A stretch of DNA of 40,405 nt from assembly GCA_001045525.1 (NCBI GenBank), contig LDWW01000030.1, forward strand, positions 1-40,405. Reading direction: 5' to 3'. Origin of the DNA: Chitinispirillum alkaliphilum. Its GTDB lineage: Bacteria; Fibrobacterota; Chitinivibrionia; Chitinivibrionales; Chitinispirillaceae. Each line of letters opens with the position of its first letter. The first letter of the stretch is position 1. The notes under the pieces are model-generated. The model did no database searches. It worked only from the letters and a program-made list of their open reading frames with translations, and had not been told where the DNA came from. Positions 27,213-35,977 of the stretch are shown piece after piece. The translations under genes and the position numbers were made by a program.

Positions 27213-27720
27213 TTATTACTTCTTTTTGGGCAAGTGTGAAGTTTACCTTGGTTCATAATACCGCCTGTATTGTCGTCAAAACCAAATAGCGCATGTCCCA
27301 TCAACGCTCCAAGTATTGTCTGTATAAACCCCTGCACATTGCTCATTAATAACTACCGCACCCAAGGCATTACTATTTCCTCTAATCGAAGGGTATGATG
27401 CCTTATCAATATCAGTCAAAAGCAAATATACATCAGTATTATCCCGTGTCCCTAAATAACGCCCCCCCCCAAAACCCTACCTCTTTAACAGACATTTTTT
27501 CTGCGCCACTATATCTAATCTGGGTTTCAACTAGAGAACCAAAATTATCTGGCAAAGACTGTGAGCCAACGTTCCTCAAATAAATGGTGTTTTTTCTACC
27601 ATCTGGATCAACAAATATGATTGGGTTGTTGAGGGCAGTATAAACACCAGTTCTCACGTGCTGGGTCAACAGCCGTCCACATCCCACCTCCGCATCATAG
27701 TACCTTGCTCCAAAAAGGTA
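27209..27720 (-). pseudogene. Rhs/YD-repeat protein remnant: core end and variable C-terminal domain, frameshifted
   Basis: After a stop (TAG at 27723-27721) the frame reads YLFGARYYDAEVG, then NNPIIFVDPDGRKN, the hallmark end of an Rhs core. The downstream part would be the variable toxin-like tip. At a G9 run (27470-27462) the frame shifts. As read it ends ALFRDTG at 27439. With eight G it continues RYLGTRDNTDVYLLLTDID and stays open to 27276. A third frame (27346-27209; MSNVQGFIQTILGALMGHAL) ends overlapping the next gene's ATG. The upstream part of the gene is missing; a 570-bp repeat begins about 100 bp away. It is either a decayed fragment or one with assembly errors. Confidence 0.7.
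27462..27470. repeat. C9/G9 homopolymer at the Rhs frameshift
   Basis: Nine C on the plus strand. Removing one base restores an open, protein-like frame across the next 190 bp of the Rhs remnant. This is the same one-base surplus seen at 16311-16319. Confidence 0.75.
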
Positions 27721-27817
27721 CTATAGTTCAACCCGGCAACCACTTCCCCTGATCACCCCAAAGGCCGTATCAAAGAGCTACATTTGTTAAAACATCTGGC
27801 AAAAAAACGTCTGGATG

Positions 27818-28386
27818 GGCAGGATTTACAGGATGAACAGGATAGTTATTTTTACTCCAATCCCAAGCCAAACACGCCTTAGTTTTTTCTAAATAACCTC
27901 CTGAAATCGAGCTTTTTTCCACCAAAGTTAATAAGCAACCCGATATCCAGATCATAAGCAGTTAAATAATTCAGTCCCTGTGCCAGATGCACATCCTCTA
28001 ATTGTATTTTTGCTTTGATCTCGACCATTATTCTCTTTTCAACCAGAAAGTCAACGCATCGTGAACCGATTTCATGCTCTTTATAGTAAATAGCCTTTTC
28101 CTGTTCACGGGAGTAATATATACCTGCTTCCTTCAATTCTATAGCAAGTGCCCGTTGGTAGATAACCTCCTGGAAGCCATTGCCAAGAGTGTTATGCACA
28201 TTCATAGCACATCCGAAAATACTGTGAGTTAATGGGTCATTAATACTCATTTTTTACACCTTTTTTGATTCTCAACACAAAAGGAAAATATTGTGAAAAA
28301 AGTCGGAATCAGGGTATTAAGGATTGCTGGATTTACATGATATACCTTTGCTCATGTCAACACCAGCGGATCATCCCAAAGGTTCA
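27818..28386. repeat. Direct repeat copy 1 (569 bp) carrying a GxxExxY gene
   Basis: It starts GGCAGGATTTACAGGATGAA and ends CATCCCAAAGGTTCA. It matches the copy at 28584-29153 with about five substitutions and one single-base indel. Both copies lie in the same orientation, 197 bp apart. Outside these borders the two flanks differ, so this is a defined unit rather than two diverged genes. Confidence 0.9.
27879..28250 (-). CDS. GxxExxY protein, PD-(D/E)XK nuclease-like, copy 1
   Basis: 123 aa. The name-giving motif GFQEVIY is present after HNTLGN. The C-terminal half has the nuclease-fold pattern: a D in CVDFLVEKR, then E-x-K in MVEIKAK, and Q in LAQGLNYL. AGGTG lies 6 nt before the ATG. The family is widespread, often in repeated units, and has no settled function. 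This copy has F12 and C77 where copy 2 has I and L. It lies inside a 569-bp direct repeat. Confidence 0.88.
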   Translation of the reverse strand: MSINDPLTHSIFGCAMNVHNTLGNGFQEVIYQRALAIELKEAGIYYSREQEKAIYYKEHEIGSRCVDFLVEKRIMVEIKAKIQLEDVHLAQGLNYLTAYDLDIGLLINFGGKKLDFRRLFRKN

Positions 28387-28583
28387 AAGAGCGACTATAA
28401 TACAAGCTCTCTTTCCTTAAAATATTAGGTGTTTTCCTGAATGTCTATCAGAAAAATTGACCCATTCACAATTTGCCTGCATTATACGATGCCGGTTAAT
28501 CTTTTAAGCCCGCCTGCCCGGCGTGCCGTAGCCAGGGATGGCTGGAGGTGAACGTATAATTATACACTATGGAAAATTGAGGA

Positions 28584-29153
28584 GGCAGGATTTACAGGAT
28601 GAACAGGATAGTTATTTTTACTCCAATCCCAAGCCAAACACGCCTTAGTTTTTTCTAAATAACCTCCTGAAATCGAGCTTTTTCCCACCAAAGTTAATAA
28701 GCAACCCGATATCCAGATCATAAGCAGTTAAATAATTCAGTCCCTGTGCCAGATGCACATCCTCTAATTGTATTTTTGCTTTGATCTCGACCATTATTCT
28801 CTTTTCAACCAGAAAGTCAACGAGGCGTGAACCGATTTCATGCTCTTTATAGTAAATAGCCTTTTCCTGTTCACGGGAGTAATATATACCTGCTTCCTTC
28901 AATTCTATAGCAAGTGCCCGTTGGTAGATAACCTCCTGGAAGCCATTGCCAAGAGTGTTATGCACATTCATAGCACATCCGATAATACTGTGAGTTAATG
29001 GGTCATTAATACTCATTTTTTACACCTTTTTTGATTCTCAACACAAAAGGAAAATATTGTGAAAAAAAGTCGGAATCAGGGTATTAAGGATTGCTGGATT
29101 TACATGATATACCTTTGCTCATGTCAACACCAGCGGATCATCCCAAAGGTTCA
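28584..29153. repeat. Direct repeat copy 2 (570 bp) carrying a GxxExxY gene
   Basis: It is nearly identical to 27818-28386 and has one extra A near its right end. The 197-bp spacer between the copies (28387-28583) has no gene. The sequence right of this copy (29154 on) differs from that right of copy 1, which marks the unit's edge. Confidence 0.9.
28645..29016 (-). CDS. GxxExxY protein, PD-(D/E)XK nuclease-like, copy 2
   Basis: 123 aa, differing from copy 1 at two residues only (I12 and L77). The same GFQEVIY motif, D...ExK pattern and ribosome binding site are present. The frame is intact in both copies, which suggests a recent duplication or recent gain of the unit twice. Confidence 0.88.
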   Translation of the reverse strand: MSINDPLTHSIIGCAMNVHNTLGNGFQEVIYQRALAIELKEAGIYYSREQEKAIYYKEHEIGSRLVDFLVEKRIMVEIKAKIQLEDVHLAQGLNYLTAYDLDIGLLINFGGKKLDFRRLFRKN

Positions 29154-29481
29154 TTACTGGCCAGCAGACCCTAACTTTTCATTGTACATGATAAGTTACC
29201 TTAATTCCAACAATTCTGAAAACGATGAGTGGGCAGTTTATTTTACCAACTTGGCAAGAAAAAACAAGCCAGATAGAAATTAATTGACTATATTTACAAA
29301 CATGATATAGAATACTATACAAGCAAATACAACTTTGACTTAGCTATAGAATTGATAAGTAAACCGCAGTAATTTTAAACAGTAACAAAAAGACCGGAGG
29401 CCTGGAACCTTGTGCAATATTAAAGCAGCCAAAAATGACCGGGGCGCAGAAGACGAGAAAAACCCGGGAGTGAGAACAGTA
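29154..29481. other. Sequence right of the duplicated unit, with a possible gene-end fragment
   Basis: No complete gene. Plus-strand bases 29154-29283 read YWPADPNFSLYMISYL and end NKPDRN before a stop. This is protein-like but starts inside the repeat, so it may be the tail of a gene cut by insertion of the unit. The rest (29284-29481) is AT-rich leader of the acetyltransferase gene. Confidence 0.3.
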
Positions 29482-29925
29482 ATGAAAACATCACAAATTT
29501 CTATTCTGCAAATTGAGGATCTAATAGATGTTTACATAAATACTTTTAATAATTCCAGCTGGAGTGAATCCTGGGAAACCACCGATGCAGAAAAGAGATT
29601 AACCGATATTATCAATACTCCCGGTTTTATTGGTTTAACTGCTATGGATAAAAATAAAATAGTTGGCATGGTTCTCGGAAACATTCATCGGTATTCTCTA
29701 CAAAACCATTATTACCTGCAAGAAATGTGTGTGATTCCTGAATATCGTAATAAAGGCGTTGGATCTTTTTTAGTTTGTGAATTGCAGAATTTTCTGAAAA
29801 AACAAGATATCAGCAAAATATATCTTATAACAGAAAGAGAAAGTTTGGCAGAAAATTTTTATATAAAAAACGGGTTTTACAAGAGCAACAATTTACAACT
29901 ACTTGGAAAAACTATCAATTCGTAA
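29482..29925 (+). CDS. GNAT-family N-acetyltransferase
   Basis: About 147 aa from ATG 29482 (GGGAG 11 nt upstream); a TTG at 29410 would add 24 charged residues and is less likely. GNAT motif A is clear: LQEMCVIPEYRNKGVGSFL, with RxxGxG for acetyl-CoA binding. Motif B is FYIKNGFYKSN. The acceptor is unknown; such cassettes acetylate amines, peptides or small molecules. Codon use is AT-rich like its two downstream neighbours. Confidence 0.88.
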   Translation: MKTSQISILQIEDLIDVYINTFNNSSWSESWETTDAEKRLTDIINTPGFIGLTAMDKNKIVGMVLGNIHRYSLQNHYYLQEMCVIPEYRNKGVGSFLVCELQNFLKKQDISKIYLITERESLAENFYIKNGFYKSNNLQLLGKTINS

Positions 29926-30031
29926 ATCCCGTTTTTCAGAGGTTATACCTTTATCAAATAGCATCCAACGGCTACAAATAATGAGGATGGTTGGATAAGC
30001 ACTAAAACATTACTGGACAAACAAAACTATC

Positions 30032-30856
30032 ATGACAAAATTACAGAAGTTCAACAATGTTATTTTTGCTATATTTGGATCTTTAGGAATTGCTCTGTTC
30101 ATCTTAGCTATTTTAATTATGATCTCCTACAGACTGCCCAGCAGACATAGCAGAAATGCAGTTTTATCTGCAAAAGCTGTAGAAAAACTTTCGGATAAAG
30201 ACTTAATACAGCAAATGCTTGATTTGAGTTTACCAATCGAAATTGACTCCTCAAAAAGCATATTTATCATACCTGTTAGCCAGAAAACTTTGCCTAAACC
30301 TGTTCGTGGTAATAAAGTTACTGTTGCATCAGATTTTTTCGAAAGTGTTCCAATGGAAGCATCAAGTTCGAGAACTGCGTTAACCACCAAAGTGCGGCAT
30401 GGCGATTACAATAATTTGCTTATAGCAAAAGGTGAATTCTCTGATTTTCATCTGATCTTTGACAATAAGGTTAGTATAAACAGAATCGCCTATTTAAACA
30501 GTCCGGAAAATCCTCACCTAGTAATTAGGGGAACACAACATGATTCAAATAAAGATAATGTACTAACATCTGAGGATTTGCAGGAACTCTACCTATTCAA
30601 CATTAATAAAAAAAAGCTTACAGCAATCGAATTTGAAAACCATACGGTTATTGATTTTGCATACATGAACAGCATTAATAAATTGATAATCAGATATGGT
30701 TATGATCTGAACAAGGATGGAATGTATAATTTTGTCTTTGAGCCTACCTTGCTGAAATCTTTTTGCATGGAAACAGGAAAATTGGAATCTTTGATTCAAA
30801 ACGAGCTTTTAAAAGCTGCAACTAATATTTTAATTGGCAAAAGCTCAGAAAATTAA
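30032..30856 (+). CDS. Membrane-anchored protein with EF-hand-like loops, unknown function
   Basis: 274 aa. One strong hydrophobic segment (about 10-33) follows a short basic N-terminus, so it is probably an inner-membrane anchor with the rest outside the cytoplasm. Two calcium-loop-like stretches are visible: DSNKDNVLTSEDL (about 172-184) and DLNKDGMYNF (about 230-239). No family recognised and no clear Shine-Dalgarno. AT-rich coding and its place between other unknown genes suggest accessory DNA. Confidence 0.65.
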   Translation: MTKLQKFNNVIFAIFGSLGIALFILAILIMISYRLPSRHSRNAVLSAKAVEKLSDKDLIQQMLDLSLPIEIDSSKSIFIIPVSQKTLPKPVRGNKVTVASDFFESVPMEASSSRTALTTKVRHGDYNNLLIAKGEFSDFHLIFDNKVSINRIAYLNSPENPHLVIRGTQHDSNKDNVLTSEDLQELYLFNINKKKLTAIEFENHTVIDFAYMNSINKLIIRYGYDLNKDGMYNFVFEPTLLKSFCMETGKLESLIQNELLKAATNILIGKSSEN

Positions 30857-31006
30857 TAACGCATCCAAATGCTCAAGGCCTTGACACGGGTATCTTCAAA
30901 AAAAGGCGATCGTGTATGCAAAAGGGATAAATTACAACAGCCTTATGCGGGTAAAATCAATTTCTTTGCGCCGGGCCTATAGAAACTATCAAAAGGAGAT
31001 AAGTTT

Positions 31007-31591
31007 ATGGATTCAAACAGTATTAAGCCAAGCAAAGTATTTTATGGTGTTTCAGGAGTTACTTTTCTTACTGGAATCATCTTGTTTGTGAGTGTTTTGT
31101 TTTCTGGTATTTCTTCAAGTGCTGGTAAAATAAACAACAGGGTTATTGTACCTGGAAAAGAGGTGATTGAGTTAGAGGAAGTCGGTAAACACACAATTTA
31201 TCTTGAGCATCGCAGTGTTATTGATGGAAAAGTATTTGAAACAAATAACATTAATGGCCTTATGGGCTCATTGAGAAATATTGAAACTGGTGAATCTATA
31301 AATATCACCAGTGCTTCTGTAAATTCCAGTTATTCTTTTGACGGACGTGAAGGAAAAAGCATATTCGACTTTGTCATAAATGAAACAGGAAAATATGAAT
31401 TGGAAGCCTGGTATGAAACAGGCGAAGGTGAAAGAGCAGTATTGGCAATAGGCAAAGGATTTGGCATGGAGTTAATACGCACCGTTATATCAGGTGTAGG
31501 TATACTTTTTATAAGCTTTGGAGTATCGGTTACTATTTTTCTTGTCACATTGTTCAAAAGAAAAAAATCCAAAAATTCTTTTGCTACATAA
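31007..31591 (+). CDS. Two-TM membrane protein with external beta domain, unknown function
   Basis: 194 aa, AAGGAGA 8 nt before the ATG. TM1 is near residues 13-36 and TM2 near 158-184, followed by a basic tail (KRKKSKN). The 120 residues between the membrane segments look beta-rich and would lie outside the inner membrane. No catalytic motif recognised. Confidence 0.7.
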   Translation: MDSNSIKPSKVFYGVSGVTFLTGIILFVSVLFSGISSSAGKINNRVIVPGKEVIELEEVGKHTIYLEHRSVIDGKVFETNNINGLMGSLRNIETGESINITSASVNSSYSFDGREGKSIFDFVINETGKYELEAWYETGEGERAVLAIGKGFGMELIRTVISGVGILFISFGVSVTIFLVTLFKRKKSKNSFAT

Positions 31592-31643
31592 ACAGTGACC
31601 ATCGATTATAGCTTCTCATCAACCATGATGTCTCTGTCTCAAG

Positions 31644-31697
31644 GGTGAGCGGTTGCACAAAGGATAAATTAATCCAGGTCGCTCACCAAATCTTTTT
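31644..31697 (+). terminator. Terminator-like hairpin after the two-TM protein gene
   Basis: GGTGAGCG (31644-31651) pairs perfectly with CGCTCACC (31680-31687). The loop of 28 nt contains a smaller GGAT/ATCC pairing. AAATC and six T follow. The long loop lowers certainty. Confidence 0.6.
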
Positions 31698-31939
31698 TCA
31701 GGCGTATAACAGCTAAGTAAGAAAAAAAGCCTCCCCTATCAGCAGTGTCTTTTTATAATCTTTCTAAACCTCCTCCCAACAACAGTAGACCCTTTTTAAA
31801 TTTACCAGAACTTCTTTATCTACTTTCCCCTTCTTTTTGTTCACAAACCCGATCTATATAGATGTACAGCTCTGCATAAGTGATGCTTTTGGGAAGATTA
31901 CTGAACAAAATCAGGTTTTGGTTTAAAGGAATATTTTTG

Positions 31940-31968
31940 TTTAAAAATACCTGCTGATAAATTATAAT
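31940..31968 (+). promoter_or_regulatory. Sigma-70-like promoter for the small lipoprotein gene
   Basis: TATAAT at 31963-31968 has TTTAAA 17 bp upstream. It would start a transcript about 55 nt before the ATG at 32031. The -35 match is poor. Confidence 0.35.
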
Positions 31969-32030
31969 TAGCCTTAGCGCTTTTAACGGTTTGCTTCGTC
32001 ATACTGTTAAATCAATCCAAAGGAGATATC

Positions 32031-32726
32031 ATGCAGTTTTCAAAATCGGTAAGCTACTGTTTAGTGCTATTTTTTCTTTTTTTGGTTAATTGTCACATGC
32101 TTGAGCTAGACAATGAAACCCCAACGAGAAGTAGAATACAGGGGACATGGGAAGTCGTAGAGGCCTACGATGAGGATGGAATCTGCATTATGGATAAGTT
32201 GAGCTTCCCGGCGACCTTCTTCCATTTCTCAAGCGATAACTCAGTTGTATCAACCGCGGGTCCTCTGACAATGCACCTTGTATACGGGTCAGCCAGATGG
32301 GTTGAAATTGCGGCAAAATTTGATCAGGTATTCAACTATGCAGGGCTTGATTTTACAGGAGGTGAATGGTTCATGAGGGGAGGAAATGTCGATAGATTTA
32401 CTCTTGAGATGAAACTTGAGGGACTTCCGGGGCAGAAAAGTCTCACTGAGCTATTGAACATTCTTGGTATTGCAAGAAATCATCTTGACATGGTTATATA
32501 TCACAAGTTTATGGATATAAATATCAGCTTCAATTTTTGGGACAGAAATACAATGTACTGGGATTTTGACCACAGGACATTTGCAGAATACAACACCAAG
32601 GATGAATATGGCAGATATGTATTATGGGAAGGTGTGCAGGCACATCGTTTCTCAAGAAGCCGTTTTGTTCTTGAAAAAAGATCACGCGATATTAATGATT
32701 TGGTCAGAATGGCTTACGAAGAGTGA
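32031..32726 (+). CDS. Putative lipoprotein with lipocalin-like start
   Basis: 231 aa, AAGGAGATATC before the ATG. The N-terminal signal has a hydrophobic core ending LFLVNC, a lipobox-like site with an unusual Asn before the Cys (C21). The mature part begins with a pattern typical of lipocalin-like beta proteins (IQGTWEVVEAYDEDG) and stays beta-rich to about residue 200. Monocistronic and convergent with the kinase operon. Function unknown. Confidence 0.65.
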   Translation: MQFSKSVSYCLVLFFLFLVNCHMLELDNETPTRSRIQGTWEVVEAYDEDGICIMDKLSFPATFFHFSSDNSVVSTAGPLTMHLVYGSARWVEIAAKFDQVFNYAGLDFTGGEWFMRGGNVDRFTLEMKLEGLPGQKSLTELLNILGIARNHLDMVIYHKFMDINISFNFWDRNTMYWDFDHRTFAEYNTKDEYGRYVLWEGVQAHRFSRSRFVLEKRSRDINDLVRMAYEE

Positions 32727-32824
32727 TAAAACGACAAAATTTTTCCAATGAAAGGGTTTAGTCATTTGCAGCTGAGCATTTCATTTCCTGGCAATTGATA
32801 TGTTCATGTATTTTTAAGTGCCTT

Positions 32825-34603
32825 TCAGGATCTGAACTCATCAGCACTAATACCGTACTCCTGCATTTTTTTCATAAGCCATTTACGATCAATATCAAGA
32901 ATTTTGGCTGCCAGAGATATATTCCCTTTACTTTTATTACAGGCACTCACTATAGCGTCTTTTTCCGCTGCAATACGCGCATCCCGTAGTGTTGCGGTAT
33001 TTTCTATTATAGTATTTTCCCCCATTTGCGCGAAATGAAGGTGTTCCCTTTCTATCCTGTTATCACCTGAAAGTAAAATTGCCTTCTGAATTACATTTTC
33101 CATTTCTCTGATATTTCCGGGCCAATCATAGGTTAAGAGGGCATTTCGTGCTGAAACACTGATAGTCTTTACCGGTAATCCAAACTGCAATGAGTACTTG
33201 TTGTTGAAATAGTCCGCAAGAAGGGTTATATCAGCCCCTCTCTCTCTAAGCGGAGGAATTTCAATTGTTAAAACATTTAACCTGAAGAAAAGGTCCTGTC
33301 TGAATCTCTTTTCTTTCACCTCGGTTTCAAGATTTCTATTTGTCATAGCAACTATACGTACATCGACCTTTACGGTTTCGGTTCCCCCAACTCTGATAAT
33401 TTCAGATTCCTGAAGAACTCTGAGTAACCTGACCTGCAGTTGCAAAGGCATTTCCCCTATTTCATCCAGAACAACCGTACCCCCGTTAGCAGATTCAAAC
33501 AGACCGGTTTTTTTCTGTGTTGCCCCTGTAAACGCACCTTTTTCATAGCCGAAAAGTTCTGATTCTATTAAGTTCTCCGGTATAGCGCCACAGTTTATTA
33601 TTTTAAAAGCTTTGCTTGACCTTGAAGAGTATTCGTGTATTAACTTCGCCATAAACTCTTTGCCAGTCCCGGTTTCACCGAGAACGAGAACGGGACTGTT
33701 TGTACGAGCTTGTCTTTTAACTAATTCAATTACCTGAACCATCCGTTCACACTCATATATAATTGAGCATGAGGAGGGAAGGTTTGCTTTTTGCAGTCTC
33801 TCGATAGTTTCTTTCTGTCTGCGTTTTTCATCAAAATTAGACAAAATTTCTGAGAAAAGGGGTATCAAAACATCACAGAAATCCCTGTCTTTTTCACAGA
33901 ACGGAATATTATTCTGCAATCTGTCCAAATAAAGATAGCCCAACACCTTCTCACCCTGATAAAGTGGTGAACACATAACAGACGCGATATAATTTCTTTT
34001 CAGAGATGTACAGCTGTTTGTATCTTCACACCAATCTTCATCCTGAGCTAAAACAGTTTTTCCCCTTTCCCTCGCCCAGTCAATTGCTCTGTTTGAGAAG
34101 CGATCCAAACCCGACTCCAGGGGATAGCGGGCTACAGTTTTCATGCTCCCTTCTGATCCTTCAGCTACCAGCCTTGCAGCATCACAGTGCAAAAGCCTTG
34201 AGATACTGCAAAGAAGATTACTGAAAAGATCCTGCTTTTTATCTTTTAGTAAAAAAACTATCGTTTTTATAAGCTCAACAACCGGCTCTCCCACATGTGG
34301 TGTAAAATCCTGATACACCATATCATCTCCAAGTTCATCAAAAACAAATTCCTGGTTTCCAAAGGAGATGAGATCTCCGTTCTTCAGTTTTTTTTCATCG
34401 TTAAGCTCTGATCCATTAACCTTTATTGAAATTTCTGAATCAAGTTTCTGAACCAAAAAACTGCCCTTTGTAAAAAGCAGGTGAGCAATAAAAGCTCTGC
34501 ACTTATTAATCTTTATCTGACAATTTTTCGATGATCCTATGGTTATAATTCTACCCTTCAGAAGATGGGCATTTCCCTGCTTATCTACCAATTTAGGTGT
34601 CAT
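32825..34603 (-). CDS. FHA-GAF-sigma54 activator (bacterial enhancer-binding protein)
   Basis: 592 aa from ATG 34603 (GGAG 8 nt upstream; a GTG at 34612 is less likely). FHA domain about 1-85 ([13 protein letters not shown]), which in this family binds phosphothreonine. GAF-like domain about 110-265. AAA+ domain about 285-520, with Walker A GETGTGKE (about 308), intact sigma-54 contact loop GAFTGA (about 358), Walker B VVLDEIGE and arginine finger [10 protein letters not shown] Fis-type helix-turn-helix is at the end ([19 protein letters not shown]). It is the last gene of a six-gene operon, 27 bp after a Ser/Thr kinase gene. The kinase is therefore a natural source of the FHA signal. Confidence 0.95.
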   Translation of the reverse strand: MTPKLVDKQGNAHLLKGRIITIGSSKNCQIKINKCRAFIAHLLFTKGSFLVQKLDSEISIKVNGSELNDEKKLKNGDLISFGNQEFVFDELGDDMVYQDFTPHVGEPVVELIKTIVFLLKDKKQDLFSNLLCSISRLLHCDAARLVAEGSEGSMKTVARYPLESGLDRFSNRAIDWARERGKTVLAQDEDWCEDTNSCTSLKRNYIASVMCSPLYQGEKVLGYLYLDRLQNNIPFCEKDRDFCDVLIPLFSEILSNFDEKRRQKETIERLQKANLPSSCSIIYECERMVQVIELVKRQARTNSPVLVLGETGTGKEFMAKLIHEYSSRSSKAFKIINCGAIPENLIESELFGYEKGAFTGATQKKTGLFESANGGTVVLDEIGEMPLQLQVRLLRVLQESEIIRVGGTETVKVDVRIVAMTNRNLETEVKEKRFRQDLFFRLNVLTIEIPPLRERGADITLLADYFNNKYSLQFGLPVKTISVSARNALLTYDWPGNIREMENVIQKAILLSGDNRIEREHLHFAQMGENTIIENTATLRDARIAAEKDAIVSACNKSKGNISLAAKILDIDRKWLMKKMQEYGISADEFRS

Positions 34604-34630
34604 TCTGTTCACTCCGAAAGTTCAGGTTAA

Positions 34631-35977
34631 TTATGGTAATTTTATATATCTAACCTGAAAAGGTAAAAGTTCTATTCTTTCATTACGTGCAACACTCATA
34701 TCAGAATTATAAACAGTCAACCAGTGTGCTCCCTGCGCAATCTCTATACCCTTTTGCAAATCCTCTTCATTCAATTTTTCATTACCGATTTTCACAGTGT
34801 AGCCTTCTGACTGCAGTACAAAATTCAATCTTGCCTTCAATGATTTAGGTGAATCAACTGTTTTGAATGTAACCGGAAAATTTTGAAAATCCCGATATGA
34901 CCGTTCGGGCAAAAACGATATCCGAAATTCCTCTGTTTTCTCCAGGGCAACAGCTTGGGGATTTCCGGCACTTTGTTTTCCTGCTAAAAACGACAATACC
35001 AAGAAAATTATAACCGCCAGAAATGCTGAAACTTTGGACACAGCACATCTCATCCTGTGTTTCTTTTTCCTTTGAGAAAATTCCCTAACTAACTGGAGTG
35101 CCTCTCTGTTTTCCGGATCGATTTCAAGACACTCAACCAGATGGGGGTAACTTTCATCAAATCTTCCGTTATAAATCAACTGTTTTGCTGAGAGGAGTAA
35201 TCTGTTTGAAAGGTTTTCATTCAGTATTTTCTCTACCTGTTTTTTCCACCCACACTCAAGTTTAATCTCTTCGATTCCATTCAACCAGTGCAAAAGGGCA
35301 GCATTGGCATCCTCAAGTCGCTCATCAGGGTTGACTTTTAGCAATGGTGACAACAGTTCTATTTTACTGTGCTTAATAATTTTTGAGATGATCCTTCCGG
35401 CTGAAAATATATCGGCTTTAAAAAAATCTATATCTCCACCACACTCCCATACCTCAGGTGCCATATACGCGGGAGTGCCCTTAATATTCATGGACATTGA
35501 ACGTTCACCGTTCAACACATCCTTTGTAAAACCAAAATCCACTAAAAACGTCTCGCCCTCTGAAGTGAAGAGAATGTTTTCGGGTTTAAGATCACGGTGA
35601 GCAAATTTAAGTCTGTGCAATTCAGCTAAAGATTTCAGAAATGCTGTCGCCAGAGAGAACCGCTCTTCCACAGAGAGATCGGTCTGCAGGAGTGATGAAA
35701 GGGAAACGCCTTTGATCCACTGCATTACTATGCATACATGCTTTCCTTTCCATTCGAATGCATCAAACACCTGAGGTATACACTGCGCCTCTATTCTTGC
35801 TTGCACCCGCGCTTCTTTGAGTAGTTTTTTCCTGCTTTTTGCATCCTTTTCTGTTATTATCTTTACAGCAACAAGCCTGTCAAGTGCTGATTGTTTAACA
35901 CGATAAACTGATCCGAACGCACCTTCTCCTATGCGCACGGGTTGCGAAAATTCTTTGGGAAGTGCTGGTTCAATCAT
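34631..35977 (-). CDS. Transmembrane Ser/Thr protein kinase
   Basis: 448 aa from ATG 35977, which overlaps the stop of the TPR lipoprotein gene by 8 nt; AGGAG lies 11 nt upstream. Kinase domain about 10-235: GEGAFG (17-22), K39 in VAVKI, HRDLKPEN (catalytic D129), DFG (D147), and APE (173-175). All catalytic residues are present. A TPR-like segment spans about 255-300. The membrane segment is about 315-332. A periplasmic C-terminal domain (about 340-448) is PEGA-like at best. The kinase therefore faces the cytoplasm with a sensor outside, and the next gene encodes an FHA-containing activator. Confidence 0.93.
   Translation of the reverse strand: MIEPALPKEFSQPVRIGEGAFGSVYRVKQSALDRLVAVKIITEKDAKSRKKLLKEARVQARIEAQCIPQVFDAFEWKGKHVCIVMQWIKGVSLSSLLQTDLSVEERFSLATAFLKSLAELHRLKFAHRDLKPENILFTSEGETFLVDFGFTKDVLNGERSMSMNIKGTPAYMAPEVWECGGDIDFFKADIFSAGRIISKIIKHSKIELLSPLLKVNPDERLEDANAALLHWLNGIEEIKLECGWKKQVEKILNENLSNRLLLSAKQLIYNGRFDESYPHLVECLEIDPENREALQLVREFSQRKKKHRMRCAVSKVSAFLAVIIFLVLSFLAGKQSAGNPQAVALEKTEEFRISFLPERSYRDFQNFPVTFKTVDSPKSLKARLNFVLQSEGYTVKIGNEKLNEEDLQKGIEIAQGAHWLTVYNSDMSVARNERIELLPFQVRYIKLP

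Larger units (their letters stand above)
31592..32030. other. Intergenic region with terminator and promoter
   Basis: 439 bp without a gene. A terminator-like hairpin lies at 31644-31697 and a TATAAT-containing promoter candidate at 31940-31968. The remaining sequence is AT-rich and shows no open frame of note. Confidence 0.5.

Noticed and set aside
27395-27583. Plus-strand open frame over the Rhs remnant
   Set aside because: The opposite strand carries clear Rhs core motifs, so this is a shadow.
29059-29283. 74-aa plus-strand open frame crossing the right edge of the second repeat
   Set aside because: Its first part is antisense repeat flank shared with the other copy. Only the last 40 residues look protein-like, so it is noted as a possible fragment, not a gene.
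30857-31006. attC site after the 274-aa protein gene
   Set aside because: The first half resembles an attC start, but no matching GTTRRRY half was found, so it is kept only as a weak finding and not annotated.
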